From the NCBI GenBank assembly GCA_027038235.1, contig JALVXV010000311.1:1-5612 (forward strand): a stretch of 5,612 nucleotides of DNA, given 5' to 3'. The notes below the pieces were generated by a model. It was given only the letters and a program-made list of their open reading frames with translations, ran no database searches and had not been told where the DNA came from. The stretch's first letter is position 1, and every line of letters starts with the position of its first letter. The position numbers and the translations under genes are program-made. Origin of the DNA: Campylobacterales bacterium. GTDB lineage: Bacteria > Campylobacterota > Campylobacteria > Campylobacterales > JALSKU01. This document shows, piece by piece, positions 1-4,505 of this stretch.

Positions 1-23
1 GCTTTTTGACTTCTTGTTAGCAT
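1..23 (-). CDS. rplJ: Ribosomal protein L10, N-terminal fragment (first 7 codons)
   Basis: Only the first 23 nt are in the window; read on the minus strand they give MLTRSQK followed by a partial codon. Three things support the call. It lies directly downstream of rplA, in the standard rplK-rplA-rplJ order. An L10-type RNA leader precedes it. A strong Shine-Dalgarno (AAAGGAG) ends 6 nt before the ATG at 21-23. L10 forms the base of the L7/L12 stalk on the 50S subunit. The peptide is too short for domain analysis, so the assignment rests on context and on the resemblance of the TRxQKA start to other L10 N-termini. The rest of the gene lies beyond position 1. Confidence 0.85.
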
Positions 24-36
24 TTATTCTCCTTTC

Positions 37-101
37 AAAACATCGAACTTCGGCGGGATTTATAGGGATAAGGAGTATCCCAACCTGCTGTCTTCAGTTT
101 T
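37..101 (-). promoter_or_regulatory. L10 leader, ribosomal protein autoregulatory mRNA element
   Basis: The rplA-rplJ gap, read on the minus strand, contains GACAGCAGG, then a perfect 6-bp hairpin (GGGATA/TATCCC, 65-81, loop CTCCT), then AAATCCCGCCGAAG. The pair of a GCAGG strand and a late ATCCYGCCGA strand, separated by a short helix, is the hallmark of the L10 leader of bacterial rplJL transcripts. There the L10-L12 complex binds a kink-turn that mimics its 23S rRNA site and represses translation. The outer sides also show a short AAAAC/GUUUU match (37-41 with 97-101). Position and motif order fit the family. Autoregulation in this organism is inferred. Confidence 0.8.
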
Positions 102-112
102 AAGATTAATTA

Positions 113-817
113 TTATTTTATATCCATTAGTTCAAGCACATCCAAATGCACTGATGGACTCATTGTCAATGATAGAGCTGCATTTTTTATATATCTTCCT
201 TTTGAAGATGCTGGTTTATGCTTATTTATAGCTCTTATAAATGTAGTTAAATTATCATCTAGTTGCTCTTTAGAAAAGCTTACCTTTCCAATTCCAGCAT
301 GAATATTACCTTGTTTATCAACTCTAAAGTTAACCTGTCCACCTTTGGCATTTTTAACTGCTTGGGCTACATCCATAGTAACTGTTCCTGTTTTTGGATT
401 TGGCATAAGACCTTTTGGTCCTAAAGTTCTTCCAACCTTTCCTACTAAGCCCATCATATTTGGTGTTGCAATCAATACATCAAAATCAATCTTTCCAGCT
501 TGTATATCCTCTATCAAATCCTCTGCACCTACTATATCAGCTCCTGCTTCTTTAGCCTCATCAGCTTTTGCATCCTTTGCTACAACTGCAACTCTAACTT
601 TTTTGCCTGTACCTGCAGGAAGTACTACCGATCCTCTTACCATTTGATCTGCATGTCTAGGATCTACATTTAGCTTTAATGCAACCTCTACAGTCTCATC
701 AAATTTTGCTGAGGCTAAATTTTTAACAACATCTAAAGCCTCATCCTTTTGATAAGTTGAATTTTTATCAAATCTTTTATTTAACTCTTGAAATCTTTTT
801 GAAATCTTTTTTCCCAT
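113..817 (-). CDS. rplA: 50S ribosomal protein L1
   Basis: A 234-residue protein of normal bacterial L1 length. L1 builds the mobile L1 stalk that helps release deacylated tRNA from the E site, and in many bacteria it represses translation of its own operon. The L1 signature region is clear at residues about 120-145 ([20 protein letters not shown], then [10 protein letters not shown]). It is preceded by the Rossmann-like insert domain (about 67-158) and followed by the return to domain I with [20 protein letters not shown] (159-178). The ATG at 815-817 is chosen because GGAG lies 7 nt upstream and the start MGKKISKR is typical. It follows rplK after 54 nt that may hold an L1-binding hairpin. 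The L10 leader begins just downstream of its TAA stop. Nothing is missing or odd. Confidence 0.98.
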   Translation of the reverse strand: MGKKISKRFQELNKRFDKNSTYQKDEALDVVKNLASAKFDETVEVALKLNVDPRHADQMVRGSVVLPAGTGKKVRVAVVAKDAKADEAKEAGADIVGAEDLIEDIQAGKIDFDVLIATPNMMGLVGKVGRTLGPKGLMPNPKTGTVTMDVAQAVKNAKGGQVNFRVDKQGNIHAGIGKVSFSKEQLDDNLTTFIRAINKHKPASSKGRYIKNAALSLTMSPSVHLDVLELMDIK

Positions 818-839
818 CTATTTTCTCCGCATTTTTTTT

Positions 840-866
840 GCTACCACATTAACCCAAGTGGTTGGG
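840..866 (-). promoter_or_regulatory. Candidate L1-binding hairpin between rplK and rplA
   Basis: On the minus strand this gap has ACCAC (858-862) and GTGGT (843-847) flanking a 10-nt loop, followed by AGC. The resulting GTGGTAGC and ACCAC strands resemble the GUGGGAG and UACCAC strands of the 23S rRNA L1 site, here in permuted order. A second hairpin, CCCAA/TTGGG (853-857 with 862-866), competes for the same bases. L1 repression through mRNA mimics is established in other bacteria, and rplK-rplA gaps often carry such motifs. Assignment here is by motif and position only. Confidence 0.4.
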
Positions 867-871
867 GTTTG

Positions 872-1297
872 TTAGTCAACTATCTCTATACCCATGCTCC
901 TAGCACTACCTTCAATAATTTTTGAAGCTGCTGCTATATCTTTTGTATTTAAGTCAGCTATCTTTTTAGCGACTATCTCTTCTACTTGTGCACGAGTAAG
1001 CTTACCTACTTTATTTTTTAGAGGATTATCACTCCCCTTTTTAATATTTGCTGCCTTTTTTATAAGATCAGATGCAGGTGGCTGCTTAGTAACAAAAGTA
1101 AAACTTCTATCAGCATAGACAGTTATTACAACAGGAATTTTAAACCCCATCATATCTTTTGTTTTCTCATTAAAAGCCTTGCAAAATTCCATAATGTTTA
1201 CACCCTGTTGACCAAGTGCAGGTCCAACAGGAGGAGAAGGATTTGCTTTACCAGCTTCTATTTGAAGCTTTATTTCACCAGTAACTTTTTTAGCCAT
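872..1297 (-). CDS. rplK: 50S ribosomal protein L11
   Basis: A 141-residue protein, the standard L11 length. L11 binds the GTPase-associated centre of 23S rRNA with L10, contacts EF-Tu and EF-G, and is needed for RelA activation in the stringent response. The N-terminal domain carries the proline-rich loop [16 protein letters not shown] (residues 20-35), the thiostrepton-site segment. The C-terminal rRNA-binding domain (about 75-141) contains PASDLIKKA and ends with the family signature [10 protein letters not shown] (130-139). The start is the ATG at 1295-1297 with AAGGAAAG just upstream. This Shine-Dalgarno lies in the 12-nt gap after the nusG stop, so the two genes are almost certainly cotranscribed and possibly translationally coupled. 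Confidence 0.98.
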   Translation of the reverse strand: MAKKVTGEIKLQIEAGKANPSPPVGPALGQQGVNIMEFCKAFNEKTKDMMGFKIPVVITVYADRSFTFVTKQPPASDLIKKAANIKKGSDNPLKNKVGKLTRAQVEEIVAKKIADLNTKDIAAASKIIEGSARSMGIEIVD

Positions 1298-1309
1298 TTC
1301 TTTCCTTTG

Positions 1310-1840
1310 TCATATAATTTTTTCAACTTGTGAATAGAGTATCTCCACAGGAGTACTTCTACCAAAGATTGAAACATTAAGTTTTAATTTTCCATGTTCT
1401 AAATCATACTCTTCAACAACACCTATAAAGTTTGCAAAAGGCCCATCTATAATCCTTACATTTTCACCCTCATCAAATGAGACTTTAGGTCTTGGATCAC
1501 CTTTTTTCTTGGCCTTTTCTAAAATAAGTTCAATATCTTTATCACTAAGAGGTGTAGGTTTTTTAGACTCTCCGATAAATCTGCTTACCCTAGGAAGAGA
1601 TTGTATCTTTTGCCAAAAATTAGTATCAAGGTCTATTTGGGCAAAAACATAACCTGAATACAAGCTTCTCTCGCTAATTTTCTTTTTACCATTTTTTATC
1701 TCGATAACATCTTCAGTAGGAACTACAACTTCACCCAATTTATCCTCTATGCCATGTTGAACAGCAATATTTTTTATAGCCTCTTTTACACTTTGTTCGC
1801 TACCAGCATAGGTCTGTATTGCATACCATTTTAGTGACAT
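1310..1840 (-). CDS. nusG: Transcription termination/antitermination factor NusG
   Basis: A 176-residue protein. NusG binds RNA polymerase through its NGN domain and suppresses pausing. Its KOW domain contacts Rho or ribosomal protein S10, coupling transcription to termination or translation. The NGN domain spans about 3-110 and begins SLKWYAIQTYAGSEQ; it includes the YSGYVFAQI strand (61-69) and LPRVSRFIG (82-90). The KOW domain follows a linker and runs about 121-176, with FDEGENVRIIDGPFANFIG (122-140) and a C-terminal VEILYSQVEKI. The ATG at 1838-1840 has AAGGT upstream and gives the expected MSLKWYAIQ start. It sits 9 nt after the secE stop and 12 nt before rplK, the conserved secE-nusG-rplK order. 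Confidence 0.98.
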   Translation of the reverse strand: MSLKWYAIQTYAGSEQSVKEAIKNIAVQHGIEDKLGEVVVPTEDVIEIKNGKKKISERSLYSGYVFAQIDLDTNFWQKIQSLPRVSRFIGESKKPTPLSDKDIELILEKAKKKGDPRPKVSFDEGENVRIIDGPFANFIGVVEEYDLEHGKLKLNVSIFGRSTPVEILYSQVEKII

Positions 1841-1849
1841 TATCTACCT

Positions 1850-2029
1850 TTATGCTATATGAGAGAGTGTAAATGACATTATTACATCAATAAGAGCTAA
1901 AAACATAGCAACAACTGTTACAACAACCACTACTGAAACAAAAGCATTTCTAACTTGTTCCTTTGTAGGAAATATTACTTTGGCTAATTCGGCTCTTGAG
2001 TGTTTTATATAACTTATCAATTTATCCAT
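1850..2029 (-). CDS. secE: Preprotein translocase subunit SecE
   Basis: A 59-residue gene between tRNA-Trp and nusG. The protein starts MDKLISYIKHSRAEL and ends LSHIA. It has the single-membrane-span form of SecE, with an amphipathic N-terminal helix (about 3-17) and the conserved ELAKVIFPTKEQV segment (14-26). A hydrophobic span follows at about 29-53, with a run of five valines. SecE clamps the two halves of SecY in the inner-membrane SecYEG channel. The ATG at 2027-2029 is preceded by AAAGGAG with 9 nt spacing. The length is typical of bacteria outside the Enterobacteriaceae, whose SecE has two extra spans. The 24-codon frame just upstream overlaps its first codons. Confidence 0.96.
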   Translation of the reverse strand: MDKLISYIKHSRAELAKVIFPTKEQVRNAFVSVVVVVTVVAMFLALIDVIMSFTLSHIA

Positions 2030-2047
2030 ATATACAAATCTCCTTTA

Positions 2048-2138
2048 GAAAAGCAAAGAGCTTAGAACCAAAAGCATTCATGCCAATCTTTATCATTTTA
2101 CAACTCTTTAGTTTTCTGTTTTCAGTTGTCCGTTTTTC
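2048..2138. repeat. Diverged heptad inverted-repeat element C (tRNA-Trp to secE gap)
   Basis: On the plus strand the left part reads as 7-mers GAAAAGC, AAAGAGC, TTAGAAC, CAAAAGC (2048-2075). The right part reads GTTTTCT, GTTTTCA, GTTGTCC, GTTTTTC (2111-2138). The outer arms pair: 2048-2060 (GAAAAGCAAAGAG) with 2104-2116 (CTCTTTAGTTTTC), 11 of 13 positions, the exceptions being two adjacent mismatches. The 2x2 mismatch and 7-nt period match elements A and B, but the sequence is much more degenerate and no central hairpin is evident. It fills the space between the tRNA-Trp CCA end and the secE ribosome binding site. Membership in the same family is inferred. Confidence 0.5.
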
Positions 2139-2142
2139 AGCA

Positions 2143-2219
2143 TGGCAGGGCAGGAGGGACTCGAACCCCCAACCATCGGATTTGGAATCCGGCGCTCTAC
2201 CAATTGGAGCTACTGCCCT
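2143..2219 (-). tRNA. tRNA-Trp (anticodon CCA)
   Basis: A complete cloverleaf on the minus strand. The acceptor stem is AGGGCAG/CTGCCCT with discriminator G and an encoded CCA (2143-2145). The D-arm is GCTC/GAGC. The anticodon loop TTCCAAA contains CCA and is closed by CGGA/TCCG; the outermost anticodon-stem pair is a C-A mismatch. The T-loop is GTTCGAGTC. It is the only tRNA for UGG in standard code and sits between rpmG and secE. Repeat arrays lie on both sides: element A ends about 8 nt upstream of the mature 5' end and element C begins 5 nt downstream of CCA, so maturation must cut it out of a long structured transcript. Confidence 0.97.
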
Positions 2220-2223
2220 GTGC

Positions 2224-2323
2224 GAAAGCTAAGAGCTGAGGGCTAAGAGCTGAGGGCTTTTAAAATTTGCAAACTTTGTTGCAAATTTAGCTCTAAGCTC
2301 TGTGCTCTAAGCTCTAAGCTTTT
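2224..2323. repeat. Heptad inverted-repeat element A (rpmG to tRNA-Trp gap)
   Basis: The left arm, on the plus strand, is four and a half 7-mers: AGCTAAG, AGCTGAG, GGCTAAG, AGCTGAG, GGC (2227-2257). The centre is a perfect 10-bp stem, AAATTTGCAA/TTGCAAATTT (2263-2272 with 2279-2288), loop ACTTTG. The right arm is GCTCTAA, GCTCTGT, GCTCTAA, GCTCTAA, GC (2290-2319). Aligning the arms so that positions sum to 4547 pairs 2225-2257 with 2290-2322: 26 Watson-Crick pairs, 2 G-T and 5 mismatches. A 5-nt TTTTA on the left and one A on the right separate arms from central stem. The element starts 4 nt from the rpmG stop. I do not recognise a named family. Confidence 0.88.
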
Positions 2324-2326
2324 TTG

Positions 2327-2485
2327 CTAAGACTTTAACTTAACCTCTTTATGAATCGTATGCTTTTTCAATCTCGGACTATATTTTCTTACTTCAAATT
2401 TTTCAGAATGAGTTTTACTATTTTTTGTAGTAGTATAGTTTATATCACCACATTCTGTACATTTTAAACCGATTTTAACTCTCAT
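2327..2485 (-). CDS. rpmG: 50S ribosomal protein L33
   Basis: A 52-residue protein starting [20 protein letters not shown] and ending [12 protein letters not shown], the usual L33 length. L33 lies near the E site of the 50S subunit. The first zinc-ribbon pair is present (C9 and C12 in CTEC). The second, normally CPxC before KKHT, is replaced by SPRL (36-39), so a complete four-cysteine zinc site cannot form. I believe related L33 proteins in this phylum are also degenerate here, so this is probably a lineage trait rather than a broken gene. The ATG at 2483-2485 has AAGGAT upstream. Repeat elements A and B bracket the gene. The tuf-rpmG-tRNA-Trp-secE order is typical of the group. Confidence 0.95.
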   Translation of the reverse strand: MRVKIGLKCTECGDINYTTTKNSKTHSEKFEVRKYSPRLKKHTIHKEVKLKS

Positions 2486-2502
2486 CTACTATCCTTGTGT
2501 AT

Positions 2503-2595
2503 GAGCTAAGAGCTTAGGGCTGAGAGCTAAGAGCTTTTTAATTTTGTAACAAAGTTACAAAATTAGCTCTATGCTCTATGCTCTATGCTCTAAGC
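2503..2595. repeat. Heptad inverted-repeat element B (tuf to rpmG gap)
   Basis: The left arm on the plus strand is GAGCTAA, GAGCTTA, GGGCTGA, GAGCTAA, GAGC (2503-2534). A TTTT bulge (2535-2538) follows, then a perfect 12-bp stem, TAATTTTGTAAC/GTTACAAAATTA (2539-2550 with 2554-2565), loop AAA. The right arm is three exact GCTCTAT copies, one GCTCTAA and GC (2566-2595). Pairing positions that sum to 5100 gives 23 Watson-Crick pairs, 1 G-T and 6 mismatches over 2505-2534. Architecture, orientation and the 4-nt left-side offset match element A, but the central stem sequence differs. It begins 4 nt from the tuf stop and ends 18 nt before the rpmG start codon. Confidence 0.88.
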
Positions 2596-2599
2596 CTAT

Positions 2600-3799
2600 T
2601 TATTCTACTATCTTTGAAACAACACCGGCACCAACAGTTCTACCACCCTCTCTGATAGCAAATCTAGTACCTTCTTCCATAGCAATTGGAGCAATCAATT
2701 CAACAGAGATTTTAACATTATCACCAGGCATAACCATCTCAGTACCCTCTGGCAATGTGATAGAACCTGTAACATCAGTTGTTCTTACATAAAATTGTGG
2801 TCTATAGTTGTTGAAAAATGGTGTGTGTCTTCCACCCTCTTCTTTAGTCAAGATATAAACTTCAGCTTCAAATTTAGTGTGAGGAGTGATTGAGCCTGGC
2901 TTACAAAGAACCATACCTCTTTCAACTTCCTCTTTTTTAGTTCCTCTTAAAAGTACACCACAGTTATCACCAGCTACACCTTGGTCTAGCTCTTTTCTAA
3001 ACATCTCTACACCAGTTACAACTGTTTTTTGAGTTGGTTTAATTCCTACTATCTCTATCTCATCTCCAACTTTTACAACACCTCTTTCAATTCTACCTGT
3101 TACAACTGTTCCTCTTCCTGAGATTGAGAAAACATCCTCAACAGGCATCAAGAAATCTTTATCAGTATCTCTTTCAGGAGTTGGTATATACTCATCTACT
3201 TGATTCATAAGTTCGATTATTTTCTCGCTCCACTCGCCAAGTTGACCTGCTTTTACCTCTTCAAGAGCTTTTAGAGCTGAACCAGCTACTATTGGTGTAT
3301 CATCTCCAGGGAATTGATACTCATCAAGCAACTCTCTTATCTCCATCTCAACTAGTTCAAGTAGTTCCTCATCATCAACCATATCAGCCTTGTTCATGAA
3401 AACTACTATATATGGAACACCAACCTGTCTTGAAAGCAATATATGCTCTCTAGTTTGTGGCATAGGACCATCAGCTGCACTTACAACAAGTATAGCACCA
3501 TCCATTTGAGCCGCACCTGTAATCATATTTTTAACATAGTCAGCATGTCCTGGGCAGTCAACATGAGCATAGTGTCTCTTGTCTGTTTCATACTCGATGT
3601 GAGAAGTAGCGATAGTGATACCTCTTTCTCTCTCTTCAGGAGCATTATCTATCTGATCAAAATCTTTTTTTTCAGCAAGACCTTTTTCAGCAAGTACCGC
3701 AGAGATAGCTGCAGTCAAAGTTGTTTTACCATGATCAACATGACCAATAGTACCTATGTTTACGTGGGGTTTACTTCTTTCGTATTTCTCTTTTGCCAT
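2600..3799 (-). CDS. tuf: Translation elongation factor EF-Tu
   Basis: A complete 399-residue EF-Tu, which delivers aminoacyl-tRNA to the ribosomal A site as a GTP complex. The GTPase domain (about 1-205) shows the P-loop GHVDHGKT (19-26), the switch I segment [13 protein letters not shown] (59-71), the G3 motif DCPGH (81-85) with its catalytic histidine, and the G4 motif NKAD (136-139). Domain II follows with the [17 protein letters not shown] motif. Domain III has [16 protein letters not shown] and ends [13 protein letters not shown]. The ATG at 3797-3799 has a strong GGAGGA upstream. The gene follows four tRNAs as in the classical tufB operon, with a structured leader between. Residues such as NKADMVDD place it with Campylobacterota EF-Tu. 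All key residues are present. Confidence 0.99.
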   Translation of the reverse strand: MAKEKYERSKPHVNIGTIGHVDHGKTTLTAAISAVLAEKGLAEKKDFDQIDNAPEERERGITIATSHIEYETDKRHYAHVDCPGHADYVKNMITGAAQMDGAILVVSAADGPMPQTREHILLSRQVGVPYIVVFMNKADMVDDEELLELVEMEIRELLDEYQFPGDDTPIVAGSALKALEEVKAGQLGEWSEKIIELMNQVDEYIPTPERDTDKDFLMPVEDVFSISGRGTVVTGRIERGVVKVGDEIEIVGIKPTQKTVVTGVEMFRKELDQGVAGDNCGVLLRGTKKEEVERGMVLCKPGSITPHTKFEAEVYILTKEEGGRHTPFFNNYRPQFYVRTTDVTGSITLPEGTEMVMPGDNVKISVELIAPIAMEEGTRFAIREGGRTVGAGVVSKIVE

Positions 3800-3827
3800 C
3801 TTTTCCTCCGTGGATAATTTTATTTTA

Positions 3828-3853
3828 CTTACACCTTGGCATAGGTATGTAAG
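3828..3853 (-). promoter_or_regulatory. Hairpin in the tuf 5' leader
   Basis: On the minus strand CTTACA-TA-CCT pairs with AGGTGTAAG: 9 base pairs with a 2-nt bulge around a 6-nt ATGCCA loop. It lies 28 nt upstream of the tuf start, between the palindrome at 3856-3877 and the ribosome binding site, which stays outside the stem. It may stabilise or process the tuf mRNA after tRNA excision; no known element is recognised. Confidence 0.5.
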
Positions 3854-3855
3854 TC

Positions 3856-3877
3856 AAAAGCTTCGGCCGAAACTTTT
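3856..3877 (-). promoter_or_regulatory. 22-bp palindrome after tRNA-Thr(GGU), possible attenuator or processing site
   Basis: The 22 bases are self-complementary apart from one symmetric G-T position. Read on the minus strand, AAAAGTTTC pairs with GAAGCTTTT around GGCC. The 3' side ends in four U, so it resembles a weak bidirectional intrinsic terminator; a GAC follows at once, so the U-run is short. Its place between the tRNA cluster and tuf would allow it to tune the tRNA:tuf ratio or to protect the ends left by tRNA processing. Both are inferences. Confidence 0.45.
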
Positions 3878-3891
3878 ATCTAAGTCTATAA

Positions 3892-3966
<75 letters not shown>

Positions 3967-4089
3967 AAACTCTCATATAACTGCAAAACCAAATCTAAGT
4001 GTTCAAATACAGGGGCTTATGTAGGTTGTAGAAATTTTGATAATATTTAAACAATCACAATCTTCTTACAACAGCTCCCAGTTTTGATA
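3967..4089 (-). other. 123-nt spacer between tRNA-Gly and tRNA-Thr with an inverted repeat
   Basis: This gap is far longer than the 9 nt between tRNA-Tyr and tRNA-Gly. I see no open reading frame of note, no tRNA remnant and no clear promoter. It contains an inverted repeat at 4025-4033 (GTTGTAGAA) and 4063-4072 (TTCTTACAAC), complementary over 9 bp with one bulged base. A short TGAT/ATCA match lies inside the loop. It could be a processing stem or a small stable RNA released during tRNA maturation, but the sequence alone does not show this. Confidence 0.4.
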
Positions 4090-4166
4090 TGGAGCGGGAA
4101 ACCGGGCTCGAACCGGCGACCCTCAGCTTGGAAGGCTGATGCTCTAGCCAACTGAGCTACTCCCGC
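4090..4166 (-). tRNA. tRNA-Gly (anticodon UCC)
   Basis: The acceptor strands are GCGGGAG and TTCCCGC, with a G-U pair at position 7, discriminator T and encoded CCA. The D-arm is GCTC/GAGC. The anticodon stem TCAGC/GCTGA closes the loop CTTCCAA with TCC, reading GGA and GGG. The T-arm CCGG/CCGG has loop TTCGAGC. It occupies the glyT position between tRNA-Tyr and tRNA-Thr. Confidence 0.97.
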
Positions 4167-4175
4167 TTATAGTAA

Positions 4176-4261
4176 TGGTGGTGAGAGGAGGATTCGAACC
4201 TCCGAAGGTAAAAACCAGCAGATTTACAGTCTGCCCTCGTTGGCCGCTTGAGTATCTCACC
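4176..4261 (-). tRNA. tRNA-Tyr (anticodon GUA)
   Basis: A class II tRNA of 86 nt including encoded CCA. The acceptor stem is GGTGAGA/TCTCACC with discriminator A. The anticodon stem GCAGA/TCTGC closes CTGTAAA, anticodon GTA, reading UAU and UAC. The long variable arm between anticodon and T-arms is as expected for bacterial tRNA-Tyr. The T-arm is GGAGG/CCTCC with loop TTCGAAT. Only 9 nt separate it from tRNA-Gly. Confidence 0.97.
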
Positions 4262-4277
4262 CTAATCGCCATTTTAC

Positions 4278-4306
4278 TATATATATCTGGTCAAACACTG
4301 TCTCAA
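4278..4306 (-). promoter_or_regulatory. Possible weak internal promoter before tRNA-Tyr
   Basis: In the 56-nt gap between tRNA-Thr(UGU) and tRNA-Tyr, the minus strand shows TTGAGA, 17 nt, TATATA. The spacing is ideal and both hexamers are close to sigma-70 consensus. Such matches arise by chance in AT-rich DNA, so a functional internal start is only a possibility. Confidence 0.25.
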
Positions 4307-4317
4307 TTTTTAAAAAG

Positions 4318-4392
<75 letters not shown>

Positions 4393-4393
<1 letters not shown>

Positions 4394-4413
4394 ACCTCTT
4401 AAAAAATGAGGTG
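4393..4413 (-). promoter_or_regulatory. Hairpin in the pre-tRNA 5' leader at the operon start
   Basis: CACCTC (4408-4413, minus strand) is complementary to GAGGTG (4393-4398) around a 9-nt loop. The stem runs from just downstream of the -10 box into the first base of tRNA-Thr(UGU), spanning the expected transcription start and the RNase P cleavage site. The real transcript may start inside it, in which case the stem would be shortened. Confidence 0.4.
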
Positions 4414-4415
4414 AA

Positions 4416-4444
4416 ATTATACTTTAAATTTGCAATAATGTCAA
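4416..4444 (-). promoter_or_regulatory. Consensus sigma-70 promoter of the tRNA-tuf operon
   Basis: The minus strand carries TTGACA (4439-4444), a 17-nt spacer and TATAAT (4416-4421), both hexamers at full consensus. The DNA upstream of the -35 box is almost pure A/T (AATATTTAATAATTC), like an UP element. The start is expected about 7 nt past the -10 box, near 4409. Perfect hexamers are rare, and campylobacterial promoters often lack a recognisable -35 box, which fits a strong growth-related operon. Confidence 0.92.
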
Positions 4445-4452
4445 TAGAATTA

Positions 4453-4481
4453 TTAAATATTGGAAAATATTTTGATATAAT
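4453..4481 (+). promoter_or_regulatory. Promoter of yaaA, with a palindrome over its -35 region
   Basis: TATAAT lies at 4476-4481, preceded by TTTTGA, and is 24 nt upstream of the yaaA ATG. The -35 position (4453-4458, TTAAAT) is a poor match, usual for this phylum, where upstream T-rich DNA substitutes. A 7-bp inverted repeat AAATATT/AATATTT with a 4-nt GGAA spacer (4455-4472) covers the -35 to spacer region and could be an operator; no regulator can be named. It is divergent from, and about 32 bp from, the tRNA operon promoter. Confidence 0.55.
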
Positions 4482-4505
4482 AGGTGTAAAAAGTAGGATA
4501 TTTTT

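Noticed and set aside
345..647. Plus-strand open frame of 100 codons inside rplA
   Set aside because: Antisense shadow of a fully conserved L1 coding region, with no ribosome binding site and low-complexity composition.
894..1118. Plus-strand open frame of 74 codons inside rplK
   Set aside because: Antisense shadow of conserved L11 coding sequence.
1996..2232. Plus-strand open frame of 78 codons across secE, element C and tRNA-Trp
   Set aside because: Its C-terminal part is the antisense reading of the tRNA (the GRRDSNPQPSDLESGALP-type peptide commonly produced by such antisense frames), so it is not a gene.
2289..2325. Element A with its T-run (after 2319) as an intrinsic terminator
   Set aside because: The T-run follows the hairpin only on the plus strand, where no gene is read; on the operon strand no U-run follows either element.
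2224..2595. CRISPR array interpretation of the repeats
   Set aside because: Units are 7 bp and directly abutting, with no spacers; arms are inverted around a hairpin.
3443..3817. Plus-strand open frame of 124 codons within tuf
   Set aside because: Antisense shadow of conserved EF-Tu sequence; cysteine- and serine-rich with no recognisable domain.
3818..3862. Separate tuf promoter with TTGACT as -35
   Set aside because: No acceptable -10 lies 16-18 nt downstream; the best A/T hexamer (TAAAAT) is 24 nt away and the region is taken up by a hairpin.
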